From NCBI RefSeq assembly GCF_007830545.1, contig NZ_VLLF01000001.1, forward strand, positions 558,001 to 622,000: 64,000 nucleotides of DNA, written 5' to 3'. The first letter of the stretch is position 1. Every line of letters begins with the position of its first letter. A model generated the notes under the pieces. It ran no database searches, was not told the DNA's origin, and saw only the letters and a list, made by a program, of their open reading frames with translations. Positions 1-8,934 of this stretch are shown here, piece after piece. This DNA comes from Roseibium hamelinense (lineage in GTDB: Bacteria; Pseudomonadota; Alphaproteobacteria; Rhizobiales; Stappiaceae). Position numbers and translations under genes: made by a program.

Positions 1-201
1 CTGACTGGCTCTGGATTGTTGTGGTCCGGATTTGCGTTTGAAGCTCTTCATTCCGGGGCTTCCAGCCGAAATCCGCTTGTTTGTCCTTGGAGCTGGTTGA
101 TCCCAGTTCTTTGGCTGACCCGCTTCGTCATAGCCGACAGAGGCCATTCCCTGGTTCAGGAAAGATTGTGAAAGGTTCCAAAACGGGTTCCAGGATGACA
201 T
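1..201 (-). CDS. N-terminal fragment of an unidentified protein (runs off the left edge)
   Basis: On the minus strand an ATG at 199-201 is preceded by a good ribosome binding site (AAGGAG, six bases before the ATG) and opens 67 codons without a stop to the window edge. The peptide starts MSSWNPFWNLSQSFLNQG and becomes rich in Lys, Arg, Gln and Pro. I do not recognise a family. The ribosome binding site and divergent position relative to the PaiB gene argue for a real gene, but only the first part is visible and no function can be given. Confidence 0.45.
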   Translation of the reverse strand, partial: MSSWNPFWNLSQSFLNQGMASVGYDEAGQPKNWDQPAPRTNKRISAGSPGMKSFKRKSGPQQSRASQ

Positions 202-532
202 GAGTGTCTCCTTCTTCATTAAAGTTGCAAACGATCGGAATGGCCGCAGGGTGCCAGCCTGGAGTGCCCCGATGTCAAGACACCGGCGAAGAACAGCTCG
301 TCCTGGAGCCCTGGAAGTTGGACAAGCCAACGTCACACAATCGTATCTCGTTGTGACAATTAAGAGAGAACAGTCCGCTTGGTGAAATGCTATCCGGTTA
401 TATCGCGATAACCTGTTCCGGCGGCGGGCGCTAACTCGACATCATCACTGTTTTTTGCTGCTGTGATGTGATCAATTGGCGCGCACAAAACCGCCTCCCC
501 GGGCGGTATTAGGTTTGGTTTTGGAGCCACAG
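202..532. promoter_or_regulatory. Divergent intergenic region with two inverted repeats
   Basis: These 331 bases separate the divergent edge gene and the PaiB-like gene, so they should hold both promoters. Two imperfect palindromes are visible. GTCACA (332-337) pairs with TGTGAC (352-357) across 14 bases. GGTTAT (396-401) pairs with ATAACC (408-413), and the ten-base palindrome TATCGCGATA (401-410) overlaps it. These could be operators, but the regulator is unknown. A 61-codon plus-strand ORF starting at 200 has no family signal and is not accepted as a gene. Confidence 0.35.
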
Positions 533-1168
533 ATGTATTTGCCCGACCACTTTGACCTGGGGCCTCAAGAAGACGTGTTCAACGCAATCGACGCGGCTCC
601 CTTTGCCAATCTGGTCACAATCACCGACCAAGGACCGTTTTCCACGCCGCTGCCGCTCTATCTCGACCGTGAAGAAGAGCCACATGGCGTGCTTTACGGG
701 CATATCGCCCGCGCCAATCCCCAATGGAAGACCGCGGTGCACGGTACCGCGCTTGCGATCTTCATGGGCCCGGATGCCTACGTATCGCCGTCCTTTTATC
801 CGACCAAGCAGGAAACCGGTAAAGTGGTGCCGACCTGGAATTATGTAACGGTGCAAGCAAGAGGGCCGGTAGAATTCTTCACAGACCAGGACCGCCTGCG
901 TGACGTGGTCAACAAACTGACCGACTTGCAAGAAACCGGCCGCAGCTCCCCTTGGAAGGTCTCCGATGCACCAGACCGGTTCGTAGAGGTCCAGCTGCGC
1001 GGGATCGTGGGCGTCCGGCTTCCGATTGCGCAATTGTTCGGCAAGGCGAAACTCAGTCAGAACAAGGCGGGCACTGATTATTCCGGGGTTGTCACGGGCT
1101 TGTCGGCGTCTGCCGATCCGAAGGAGACGCAAGTCGGGCGCGCGATGGAAAAACTGTCAAGAAACTAG
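533..1168 (+). CDS. PaiB-type FMN-binding negative transcriptional regulator family protein
   Basis: This is a 211-residue protein of the PaiB/FMN_bind_2 family, a split-barrel flavin-binding fold. In Bacillus, PaiB is linked to negative control of sporulation and protease genes, but most homologues are uncharacterised. The start chosen is the ATG at 533, giving the family's usual MYLPDHF opening. A TTG at 476 would add 19 atypical residues. Typical motifs follow: FANLVTITDQGPFSTPLPL, GHIARANPQW, YVSPSFYPTK and VPTWNYVTV. The length matches the family. It stands alone, ahead of a membrane hydrolase on the same strand. Family assignment is firm, the regulatory role is not. Confidence 0.85.
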   Translation: MYLPDHFDLGPQEDVFNAIDAAPFANLVTITDQGPFSTPLPLYLDREEEPHGVLYGHIARANPQWKTAVHGTALAIFMGPDAYVSPSFYPTKQETGKVVPTWNYVTVQARGPVEFFTDQDRLRDVVNKLTDLQETGRSSPWKVSDAPDRFVEVQLRGIVGVRLPIAQLFGKAKLSQNKAGTDYSGVVTGLSASADPKETQVGRAMEKLSRN

Positions 1169-1242
1169 GCGATTGTGCAGCCGTACATTCTGTTGGACAG
1201 TAAGACGATTGATCCTTTAAGCTGCACCTAGGAGCAGTTCCC

Positions 1243-2904
1243 TTGACATTTTTTTCCCGTTTGTTGCGAGCCTTTGCTGACAATTTGTCAGCATTCGGTC
1301 TGATCATCGCAGTGAGTGCGTTCGGGGCATCCCTCACCCCTACCTTGATGCCGCGTGACCCGGCAACGTCCGGTGTTGTTGCTGGTATTGTTGCCGCACT
1401 CGGGTATGAAATTGGCAATTGGATCGTCGCCTTTTACCGGTTTTTGGAACTGCCGCGCGGATCGCGACGAACCATTCGGGTCATGAATGTCTGTTCAATT
1501 GCGGCGGCAGTTGCGATTATCGCCTATTCCCTTTCGAAAGCGGCCGACTGGCAAAACGCAACCCGCGCCGCGATTGGGCTTGGCCCGGTTGAAACCTCCT
1601 ATCCGTTCGAAATCCTCGGCATAGGCGCTGGTGTTACGCTTGCACTCTGGCTCATCTTTCGCCTGCTCGGTCTTGCACGGCGTTGGTTGAGTGCGCGTCT
1701 TGATCGGTTTGTGCCGCGCCGCATCGGCTATGCTCTTTCCACCATCCTCGTCCTGTATCTGTTTTGGGCCTTGGTCGACGGTGCATTGATCCGCACGGCA
1801 TTTCGCGCGGCAGACGCCTCTTTTGAAGCAGCTGATATTCTCATCGAACCCGATGTCCCACAACCGAGCGACCCGGAGAAAACCGGCAGTCCGCAGTCTT
1901 TGGTCAAGTGGGAGGAAATGGGCCGCTGGGGCCGCGCTTTCGTCAGCACTGCGCCAACATGTGCGGAAATCGAAGCGTTTTTCCCCGGCCCCGCCCAGGA
2001 CGCCCTGAGAGTTTATGTCGGACGCAGGTCCGCAGACACGGCTCAAGAGCGAGCTGATCTGGCGCTTGACGAATTAATACGGGTCGGCGGTTTCGACCGC
2101 TCATCTTTGGTCGTTATGGTGCCGGTCGGAACCGGCTGGATGGACCCGGGCGCGCAAGACACGCTTGATTTCATATTGGGTGGCGATGTCGCAACCGTTG
2201 CAGTCCAGTATTCCTACCTGACCAGCGTTTTGTCGCTGCTGGCACATCCGGACTACGGCATTGAACAGTCAAGGCTGCTGTTTAAGACGATATACAATCA
2301 CTGGACCAAGTTGCCGCCTGAAACGCGACCCCGTCTTTATGTGCATGGCCTCAGCCAGGGTGCGTTCAATTCACAAGCGACATTGCCGCTTCTGGATATG
2401 CTCAGCGATCCGATTGACGGCGCCATGTGGGCTGGCTCACCGTTTTTCTCCCGGTACTGGTCTGCTGTCCGGGACAACCGCAACCCGGGCAGTCCCGCCT
2501 GGCGCCCAACCTACGGCAACGGATCGGTGGTACGCGTCATGAACCAATATGGCGGCCTGAATGAAGGATACGCCGACTGGGGTCCGATCCGCGCCGTGTT
2601 TTTGAACTACGGTAGCGATCCAATTGTCAATTTTACCTTCGACAGCGCATTTCGCCCGCCTGCCTGGATGGCACAACCCCGTGCACCGGACGTTTCAGAC
2701 AAGCTGAGCTGGTTCCCGATTGTCACCATGCTTCAATTGGCGCTCGATTCTTCGGTTTCCCTAAACGTTCCACACTTCGGGCATTACTACGTGGCTCCGG
2801 ACTACATAGACGCGTGGGCCGCCATTTTGGAACCGCAGGACTGGTCGGAGCAGAGGGCAGACCAGCTCAAGGAAATTTTCCGGAAACGTGGCCCCGCGTT
2901 CTAG
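1243..2904 (+). CDS. Membrane-anchored alpha/beta-hydrolase (Abhydrolase_9 family)
   Basis: This 553-residue protein has an N-terminal multi-helix membrane part (about residues 10-190, with the phrase ASLTPTLMPRDP typical of Abhydrolase_9_N) and a C-terminal alpha/beta-hydrolase domain. The nucleophile elbow is GLSQG with Ser near residue 371. A C-terminal HFGHYYVAPDY stretch may carry the catalytic His. The start is TTG at 1243, supported by GGAG eight bases upstream. The substrate is unknown; members are annotated as putative esterases or lipases facing the periplasm. The stop is three bases from the stop of the convergent patatin gene. Confidence 0.85.
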   Translation: MTFFSRLLRAFADNLSAFGLIIAVSAFGASLTPTLMPRDPATSGVVAGIVAALGYEIGNWIVAFYRFLELPRGSRRTIRVMNVCSIAAAVAIIAYSLSKAADWQNATRAAIGLGPVETSYPFEILGIGAGVTLALWLIFRLLGLARRWLSARLDRFVPRRIGYALSTILVLYLFWALVDGALIRTAFRAADASFEAADILIEPDVPQPSDPEKTGSPQSLVKWEEMGRWGRAFVSTAPTCAEIEAFFPGPAQDALRVYVGRRSADTAQERADLALDELIRVGGFDRSSLVVMVPVGTGWMDPGAQDTLDFILGGDVATVAVQYSYLTSVLSLLAHPDYGIEQSRLLFKTIYNHWTKLPPETRPRLYVHGLSQGAFNSQATLPLLDMLSDPIDGAMWAGSPFFSRYWSAVRDNRNPGSPAWRPTYGNGSVVRVMNQYGGLNEGYADWGPIRAVFLNYGSDPIVNFTFDSAFRPPAWMAQPRAPDVSDKLSWFPIVTMLQLALDSSVSLNVPHFGHYYVAPDYIDAWAAILEPQDWSEQRADQLKEIFRKRGPAF

Positions 2905-2907
2905 CGG

Positions 2908-3870
2908 CTAGTGATCCTCCATCAGCTCGGCAATCTGCCGCTTGAACCGGTCTTTGCTGGCGTCAACCGAGGTCAGGATGTTCTCAATCTTGAAGAAGTC
3001 CATTGTGCTGAAGGTCCCGACCGGCGGTTCAATCAGCAAATCCGGTGATTTTCGTTTGAGTTTCTCGGTGACCAGCGAATGCAGGGTGATGCTGAAGGAT
3101 CCGATCCAGGTTTCCAGTGCGCTGGGCAGCTTGCCGTCATCGACAAAATCAGTTCCCGTCACATCGACCCCGATGGTTTTGAAGCCCGGATCCAGAACAT
3201 CAAACGGTGTCGGATTGACAAAGCCGCCATCGATCAGAACGGATCCATTGATCCTTACCGGTGTCAAAAGCACCGGAAGCGCTGAAGAAGCGGCGACCGC
3301 TGGGAGCAACGGGCCCTCATTCAGAACAACCTGGCTCTGGCCGTGAAAATTGGTCGCAACGATTTTAAGCGGGATTTGAAGATCGGAAAAAGACTTCGGG
3401 AAGCTGCACGGCAGCACCGCTTCGAATAGCACCAATGGGTCAATGATCGCAGGCCTTGTCAGGTTAAACAGGGAAGATATTGGCCGCCCACTGTCCAGAA
3501 AAAGCCTTCGTAACAGGGGGCGCCGTTTGGCAAACAACTCGATGACATATGCACGGATCTCAACAGCCGCCATGCCACCGGCGTAGAGGCTGCCCAGGAT
3601 TGCCCCCATGGATGTTCCGGCGAGCTCGTCCGGCTTGATTCCCAGTTCGTCAAAAGCCTCCAAGACCGGGATATGGGCAAAGGCCTTTGCTGCGCCCCCG
3701 CCAAGCGCCACCGCAAGGCCCGATTTTTCGGCAGGCGAAAAAGCAGTTCCTGAAGACGTTCCGGCACCCGCTCCGCTTGTACCGCCTTGTGCTTGGGCAC
3801 CAGATGCCAGACTGAGAGACGCCGCAGATGACAGGGCGCCCATCTGGAGAAATGTCCGTCTGTGAAGCAT
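2908..3870 (-). CDS. Patatin-like phospholipase with a Tat-type export signal
   Basis: This is a 320-residue patatin/RssA family serine hydrolase. Residues 1-27 form a signal peptide with a twin-arginine-like motif (HRRTFLQMG) ending in AQA. After a Gly/Ser/Ala linker comes the oxyanion loop GGGAAK (57-62), the nucleophile motif GTSMG with Ser87, and the catalytic DGG motif with Asp214. All patatin dyad elements are therefore present. A GGGAG ribosome binding site precedes the ATG. Patatins cleave acyl chains from phospholipids or related esters; the substrate here is unknown. Export by Tat is inferred from the signal, and the protein would act in the periplasm or cell envelope. Confidence 0.88.
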   Translation of the reverse strand: MLHRRTFLQMGALSSAASLSLASGAQAQGGTSGAGAGTSSGTAFSPAEKSGLAVALGGGAAKAFAHIPVLEAFDELGIKPDELAGTSMGAILGSLYAGGMAAVEIRAYVIELFAKRRPLLRRLFLDSGRPISSLFNLTRPAIIDPLVLFEAVLPCSFPKSFSDLQIPLKIVATNFHGQSQVVLNEGPLLPAVAASSALPVLLTPVRINGSVLIDGGFVNPTPFDVLDPGFKTIGVDVTGTDFVDDGKLPSALETWIGSFSITLHSLVTEKLKRKSPDLLIEPPVGTFSTMDFFKIENILTSVDASKDRFKRQIAELMEDH

Positions 3871-3954
3871 GCTCTCTCCCGGCTTGATGCGCTTTTCGTA
3901 TCACCAAGCCTCCCACTCACGAAGTCCTTTTTGGCCCTTCGTCTAAGCACCCGG

Positions 3955-4464
3955 CTATGAAGCGATCCGCTCTTCCAGGCGGAACCGGAATATCCGGGAG
4001 ATTTGCGACAGGGCCATTGCAAACTCTGCGTCCGGCGTATGCTCGATGCGGTCCTCGAATGCCGCCAAAATCATGTGTTTGGTCGCGCCTTTGACCGCAA
4101 AGATAAACGGAAAGCCGAATTTTTCACGGTACCGGTCATTGAGGTCGGTGAACCGGGCATATTCGGCGTCAGTCAGCGTATCAAGCCCGGCGCCTGCTTG
4201 TTCTTTCTTGGAATCTTCGGCGACCACACCGGCCCGCGCCGCCTTGCCGGCAAGGTCTGGATGCGCGCGGATCAGCGCAATTTGTTCATCCCTGGACGCA
4301 AATTGCATGGCTGCCTCGAATGCCGAGATCACAGCATCCCGATTGCGATAGGGCAGCGCGGCAAATGCACGTTCGGCCACCCAGGGAGAATGCTCTGCTA
4401 CATCGCCAAACGCCTGCAGAAAGGTGTCTTTTTTGAAGCAATTTATCTGCTCAACCGTATGCAT
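3955..4464 (-). CDS. uraD: 2-oxo-4-hydroxy-4-carboxy-5-ureidoimidazoline (OHCU) decarboxylase
   Basis: UraD performs the third step from urate to S-allantoin, decarboxylating OHCU after UraH. The 169-residue protein shows the family's catalytic HPDL (His68), then KKEQAGAGLDTL and FGFPFIFAVKG. The ATG at 4464 is chosen because it follows a strong GGGAGG ribosome binding site. An earlier in-frame start at 4515 would overlap puuD and lacks support. It is the last gene of the purine operon, 29 bases after puuD, so it should be co-transcribed with it. Confidence 0.95.
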   Translation of the reverse strand: MHTVEQINCFKKDTFLQAFGDVAEHSPWVAERAFAALPYRNRDAVISAFEAAMQFASRDEQIALIRAHPDLAGKAARAGVVAEDSKKEQAGAGLDTLTDAEYARFTDLNDRYREKFGFPFIFAVKGATKHMILAAFEDRIEHTPDAEFAMALSQISRIFRFRLEERIAS

Positions 4465-4493
4465 GCCCCCTCCCTCGATATCGGCTGTTTGTA

Positions 4494-5675
4494 TCAGTCC
4501 TGTTGGGCAAGCCACGTTCCCAACAACACCCTTTCTTCGTCTGACATACCAGACTCATTGCCAAGCGGCATGGCATCGGACTGGACCGCCTGCGCCATGA
4601 CCAAATCGGCATACCGGCGCAGGTCCTCAGCCGTTTCCAGATGAATGTTTTTCGGAGCTTCCTCAAACCCGTCATAAGTCGGGTTTTGCGCATGGCAGGC
4701 AGCGCAATGCAATTGCGTGATTTGAACAGCCGTCGCATCGGCGACCACGTCGCCGCCAATGAAATCACGTGGCGCGGTCATGATAAGCGCGAGCACAAGC
4801 CCGGCCGCAGCACCTGGCAGCGTCCACCAGAATTTGGCAAAGCTGTCGCCCGCATCGTGGCGGTTCAGCAAGTGTCGCACCATTCCGCCGATCACCAGCA
4901 CAAGCGCCACCAACAGCCAGGACTGCGGGTGCCCGGTCAGCATCGGATAGTGGTTGGACACCATCATCAAAAGGACGGGGAGCGTGAGATAGTTGTTGTG
5001 GATCGAGCGCTGCTTGCCCATGGCGCCCAATGCGGGATCCGGCGCTTCACCTTTCATCAGGCTGGCAACGATTTTCTTCTGGTTCGGGATGATCACGCCG
5101 AACACATTGACAGCCATGATGGTGCCCATGAACGCGCCCACATGGATCAGGGCGCCGCGCCCGGAATAAACATGGGTGAACATGTACGTCGCGGCCATGA
5201 TCAAAGCGAAAACACAGACTGCAAGAAGCAGCGTGTTGTTGCCGATGGGCGAACGGCAAAGGCGGTCATAGATCAGCCAGCCAAGAACGAGCGATGCCAC
5301 CGAAATCAATATTGCTTCACCGGCAGTCAGCTCAAGCACACTGGGATCAATAAGATAAGCTGATGCATTGAAGTAGTACTGCACGACCAGAAGCGCAAAA
5401 CCGGTGACCCAGGTCAGATAGGCTTCCCATTTGTACCAGATCAGATCGTCCGGCAGTTCCTTCGGCGCGACCGTGTATTTTTCGACATGGTAGAACCCGC
5501 CGCCATGCACTTCCCAGGCGGTTCCGAACACGCCTTTCTTCATCTTTTCCCGTTTCCGAAGGGAAAGATCGAGCGCAATAAAATAAAACGATGTGCCAAT
5601 CCACGCGATCCCGACGATCAGGTGGGCCCAACGGAATAGCAAGTTCAGCCAATCCATTGCAAATGCAAGGGTCAT
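4494..5675 (-). CDS. puuD: Membrane-bound urate hydroxylase/oxidase with cytochrome c tail
   Basis: PuuD oxidises urate to 5-hydroxyisourate at the membrane, passing electrons through its cytochrome c domain rather than making hydrogen peroxide. The 393-residue protein has an N-terminal Urate_ox_N region with several membrane helices and conserved His residues (WAHLIVGIAWIGTSFYFI, EVHGGGFYHVEKYTV). A C-terminal cytochrome c domain holds the haem site CAACH near residue 324 and a likely axial Met (DAMPLGNESGM). It lies between the BMP gene and uraD, which supplies the pathway context. No soluble urate oxidase gene is seen in the window, so this is the likely enzyme. Confidence 0.94.
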   Translation of the reverse strand: MTLAFAMDWLNLLFRWAHLIVGIAWIGTSFYFIALDLSLRKREKMKKGVFGTAWEVHGGGFYHVEKYTVAPKELPDDLIWYKWEAYLTWVTGFALLVVQYYFNASAYLIDPSVLELTAGEAILISVASLVLGWLIYDRLCRSPIGNNTLLLAVCVFALIMAATYMFTHVYSGRGALIHVGAFMGTIMAVNVFGVIIPNQKKIVASLMKGEAPDPALGAMGKQRSIHNNYLTLPVLLMMVSNHYPMLTGHPQSWLLVALVLVIGGMVRHLLNRHDAGDSFAKFWWTLPGAAAGLVLALIMTAPRDFIGGDVVADATAVQITQLHCAACHAQNPTYDGFEEAPKNIHLETAEDLRRYADLVMAQAVQSDAMPLGNESGMSDEERVLLGTWLAQQD

Positions 5676-5706
5676 TGCAGCGCGTCCATGTCGATTATGA
5701 GGGGCA

Positions 5707-5738
5707 GCATCCGGGCGTTTGAATTTGCGCCCGGATGC
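5707..5738 (-). terminator. Intercistronic hairpin between the solute-binding-protein gene and puuD
   Basis: GCATCCGGGCG (5707-5717) pairs perfectly with CGCCCGGATGC (5728-5738) across a ten-base loop. It sits in the 94-base gap between puuD and the BMP gene. A T-run (CCTTTT) follows only on the plus strand. In the operon's minus-strand direction there is no good T-run, so it would act as a partial terminator, or more likely as a stem that protects or limits part of the operon mRNA. Confidence 0.6.
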
Positions 5739-5769
5739 GCCTTTTAGCTAAGCGTAAGGCCTTTGCGGC

Positions 5770-6834
5770 TTACTGCTCCAGTTCGTCGTCGATGCCTTGA
5801 ACGTACCAGTTCATCCCGAGGATCGCGCCGTCATCCAACCGCACGCCCTCTTCCGCGACAACGGTTCCATCCCGCTTGATGATCGGACCGGTAAACGGCT
5901 CCCAGCCATCAATGATCTTCTGTTCCGTCGCTTCTGCCATCGCGACGACATCTTCCGGCAGGTTCGTGTAGGGCGCCATCACGACGTGGCCTTCCGCCAG
6001 ACCTTCCCAAGAGGAATGGCTTTCCCAGGTGCCGTTGAGGACCTCTTCAACGCGGTGAATATAGTAGGGCGCCCAATCGTCGATGATCGCCGTGTATTGT
6101 GCGTCCTTCGCAAAGTTGATCATGTCGGACGCCTGGCCGAACCCGTGAACGCCGCGTTCCTGAGCGACCTGAAGCGGTGCGGTGGAGTCGGTGTGCTGGC
6201 TAATGACGTCAGCACCCTGGTCGATCAGCGCTTTCGCGGCGTCGGCTTCCTTGCCCGGATCAAACCACGTGTTCACCCAAACAACCTTAACCTTGAAATC
6301 CGGGTTGACGGACTGAGCCCCAAGCATGAATGCGTTGATACCGGACACCACCTCGGGGATCGGGAAAGACGCAATGTAGCCGGCAGTCCCGGTCTTGGAT
6401 TGCTTGGCTGCGATCTGACCGATGATGTAGCGGCCCTGATGAAACTTTGAATTGTATGTCGCCACGTTGTCGGCGGTCTTGTAGCCGGTCGCGTGCTCAA
6501 ACTTCACATCTGGGAATTTCTTTGCCACCTTGATGGTCGGGTTCATGTAGCCGAAGGATGTGGTGAAGATAATCCCGCAGCCTTCCCGGGCGAACCTCTC
6601 AATTGCGCGCTCGGCATCCGGGCCTTCCGCCACGCTTTCAAGATACGCGGTTTCGACCCGGTCGCCGAAATGCTCTTCTACGGCCAGGCGGCCTTGATCG
6701 TGCTGATAGGTCCAGCCGAAATCGCCAACCGGCCCGACATAGACAAAACAGGCCTTCAGATCAGCAGCCTGAGCGGCAGATCCGGCAGCAGCGAAGGCAA
6801 CGGCAGCAACCGTGGCTTTCAAGAACTTCTTCAT
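5770..6834 (-). CDS. BMP-family ABC transporter substrate-binding protein (purine nucleoside/base type)
   Basis: This is a 354-residue periplasmic binding protein of the BMP/Med family, which binds nucleosides or purine derivatives. The signal peptide is about residues 1-23 (MKKFLKATVAAVAFAAAG, ending AQA). No lipobox Cys is visible. Family motifs include FVYVGPVGDFGWTYQHDQG, GCGIIFTTSFGYMNP and DVISQHTDSTAP. The ATG at 6834 is chosen by the signal peptide and a GAGGGG ribosome binding site. The longer ORF start at 6936 has no support. It follows its own ATPase and permeases in the xanthine dehydrogenase operon. The ligand is inferred to be a purine such as hypoxanthine, xanthine, urate or a nucleoside. 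Confidence 0.92.
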   Translation of the reverse strand: MKKFLKATVAAVAFAAAGSAAQAADLKACFVYVGPVGDFGWTYQHDQGRLAVEEHFGDRVETAYLESVAEGPDAERAIERFAREGCGIIFTTSFGYMNPTIKVAKKFPDVKFEHATGYKTADNVATYNSKFHQGRYIIGQIAAKQSKTGTAGYIASFPIPEVVSGINAFMLGAQSVNPDFKVKVVWVNTWFDPGKEADAAKALIDQGADVISQHTDSTAPLQVAQERGVHGFGQASDMINFAKDAQYTAIIDDWAPYYIHRVEEVLNGTWESHSSWEGLAEGHVVMAPYTNLPEDVVAMAEATEQKIIDGWEPFTGPIIKRDGTVVAEEGVRLDDGAILGMNWYVQGIDDELEQ

Positions 6835-6932
6835 GTTGACATACCCCTCAGGATTATCATTTGGCGATCGGTTTGGAGGAAGAACCCGGCACATGATCGC
6901 AGATGCGACGGGCTGGACATGTGTGGCAGCCC

Positions 6933-7847
6933 TCACCTGTCCGGTACAAACGGCTTGCCAAGGCAGGCCGGCGTATTCACCAGTGTCAGTCTGCGGTTTG
7001 CAGAAATCAAAACAAGCACAACAATTGTCGCCAGGTAAGGCAGGCTGGACAGGAATTGAGACGGAATATCGAGTTCAATCGCCTGTGCATGAAGGTTCAG
7101 CACCCCCACCGCCCCGAACAGATACGCCCCAATAATCACCCGGAATGGAAGCCAGGACGCGAACACAACGAGTGCCAGCGCGATCCAGCCCCGCCCGGCT
7201 GTCATGTTTTCCACCCACTGCGGCGTGTATGCCAATGACATGTAGGCGCCGGCCAGCCCTGCACAGGCGCCGCCGAAAAGGACGGCCAGAAACCGGACCT
7301 TGATAACGGAAAAACCGAGCGCATGCGCGGACCCGTGGTTGTCGCCAACCGCGCGCAGGACCAGCCCCATCCGGGTGCGGAACAGCCCGTACGCAACCAG
7401 GCCGACCAGCGCAAAGCTCAGATAGACAAGCGCATCCTGCTGAAAGAAAACAGGTCCGATGAAGGGTATATCGGACAGAACCGGGATGTACAGCTCGGGT
7501 ATTTTCAATCCCGGCACACCAATGAAGGCTTCTCCGATCATGCCGGACAGACCAATTCCGAGAATCGTCAGCGCCAATCCGGTGGCAACCTGGTTGGCGA
7601 CCAGAAACAGAACCAGAAAACCGAACAGGGCCGACATTGCCATGCCAGCCAGGATCGCACCGACCACGCCCAAGGCCCCGGATCCGGTCTGGTTTGCGAC
7701 CGCAAATCCGACGACCGCGCCCATAATCATCATGCCCTCGACACCCAGGTTCAAAACGCCGGAGCGTTCAACCACCAGCTCGCCGATGGCGGCAATCAAA
7801 AGCGGGGTGGCAGCGGTGATGACCGTCAACAATATGGCTTCAAACAT
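6933..7847 (-). CDS. ABC transporter permease (second permease, BMP/nucleoside type)
   Basis: This is a 304-residue polytopic membrane protein of the BPD_transp_2 (ribose/nucleoside permease) family. It begins MFEAILLTVITAATPLLIA and carries the family signature GVLNLGVEGMMIMGA. The ATG at 7847 has a GGAG site and overlaps the end of the preceding permease gene by eight bases, suggesting translational coupling. The longer ORF start at 7931 is rejected for that reason. It pairs with the other permease and the double ATPase to import the ligand bound by the BMP protein. Confidence 0.93.
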   Translation of the reverse strand: MFEAILLTVITAATPLLIAAIGELVVERSGVLNLGVEGMMIMGAVVGFAVANQTGSGALGVVGAILAGMAMSALFGFLVLFLVANQVATGLALTILGIGLSGMIGEAFIGVPGLKIPELYIPVLSDIPFIGPVFFQQDALVYLSFALVGLVAYGLFRTRMGLVLRAVGDNHGSAHALGFSVIKVRFLAVLFGGACAGLAGAYMSLAYTPQWVENMTAGRGWIALALVVFASWLPFRVIIGAYLFGAVGVLNLHAQAIELDIPSQFLSSLPYLATIVVLVLISANRRLTLVNTPACLGKPFVPDR

Positions 7848-8934
7848 GGGACGGTTCTCCGGTTGTTGCTGAGACTTTGCGGGTAACCAACCGGACCCGA
7901 TAGAGTATGAGCGTGTCGCAGGCCAAAACAAAGAACAACAACAGCCCCTGGATCACGCTGGCAATCTCATTGGACACGCCAAGTCCGGACTGGACGCCTT
8001 CGCCACCAATGTACGAAAGCGCCAAGACGAACCCCGCGATAATGATCCCGATCGGATTCAGCCGGCCCAGAAACGCGACAATGATTGCCGTGAAGCCGTA
8101 GCCAGGCGAAATCGACGGCAGAAGCTGATTGAGCGCGGCCGAGACCTCCATGGTTCCGGCAAGACCTGCCAGCGCACCAGCAAGGGCAAAGGAGAAGATC
8201 GTCAGTTTCTTGGCGGAAAAACCGGCAAAGCTGCCTGCACGCGGGCTTTCGCCCATGACCCGGATTTCAAAACCTTTCAAGGTCTTTGCCAGGACAATTG
8301 CGAGGACGATCGCAATGACAATCGTGATTGGCGTCGCAAGGCTCATCAGTCCGCCAAATACGTCCGGCAATGTGGCGGCATCGGAGAAAATCCGCGATTC
8401 CGGAAAGTTGAATCCGTCCGGATCACGCCACGGTCCACGCACGAGGTAATCGAGCAGCAGGCTGGCCACATAAACCAGCATCAAGCTGGTGAGAATTTCA
8501 TTGGTGTTGAACCGCGTCTTCAGAACCGCGGGTATCAACGCCCACAGAGCACCGCCAACAGCACCGAAAATCAGCATGAGTGGCAAGGTCAGCGCATTCT
8601 CAAAGCTTGGAAACAGAACGGGCAAGGCCGATCCGAACAGGGCCCCAACGACAAACTGGCCTTCTGCCCCGATGTTCCAGTTGTTTGACAGGTAACAGAC
8701 CGCCAATCCGCAGCCGATCAGGATCAGCGGCGTTGCTTTGGCGATCGTGGCCTCCAGCGACCAGCGCTCGGTGAGCGGATCTATGAAAAACTCATACAGT
8801 CCCACAAGTGGATTCACACCGGAGATCGCGAAGATGATTGCCGCTGCCAGCGCCGTCAGCCCCACGGCAACCAAGGGCGACATCACCGCCATGGATGCAC
8901 TGCGTTCCTTGCGTTTGACGAGTTCCAGCCGCAT
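7840..8934 (-). CDS. ABC transporter permease (first permease, BMP/nucleoside type)
   Basis: This is a 364-residue BPD_transp_2 permease with a longer N-terminus than its partner, as is usual for the first permease of nucleoside-type systems. Signature phrases are ATIAKATPLILIGCGLAV and NIGAEGQFVVGAL. The ATG at 8934 overlaps the TGA of the ATPase gene by one base (TGATG), typical of coupled translation. A TTG three bases upstream is less likely. It forms the membrane channel together with the next permease. Confidence 0.93.
   Translation of the reverse strand: MRLELVKRKERSASMAVMSPLVAVGLTALAAAIIFAISGVNPLVGLYEFFIDPLTERWSLEATIAKATPLILIGCGLAVCYLSNNWNIGAEGQFVVGALFGSALPVLFPSFENALTLPLMLIFGAVGGALWALIPAVLKTRFNTNEILTSLMLVYVASLLLDYLVRGPWRDPDGFNFPESRIFSDAATLPDVFGGLMSLATPITIVIAIVLAIVLAKTLKGFEIRVMGESPRAGSFAGFSAKKLTIFSFALAGALAGLAGTMEVSAALNQLLPSISPGYGFTAIIVAFLGRLNPIGIIIAGFVLALSYIGGEGVQSGLGVSNEIASVIQGLLLFFVLACDTLILYRVRLVTRKVSATTGEPSHV

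Noticed and set aside
200-385. A 61-codon plus-strand ORF before the PaiB gene
   Set aside because: Its ATG overlaps the start codon of the leftward edge gene, no ribosome binding site precedes it, and the peptide resembles no family.
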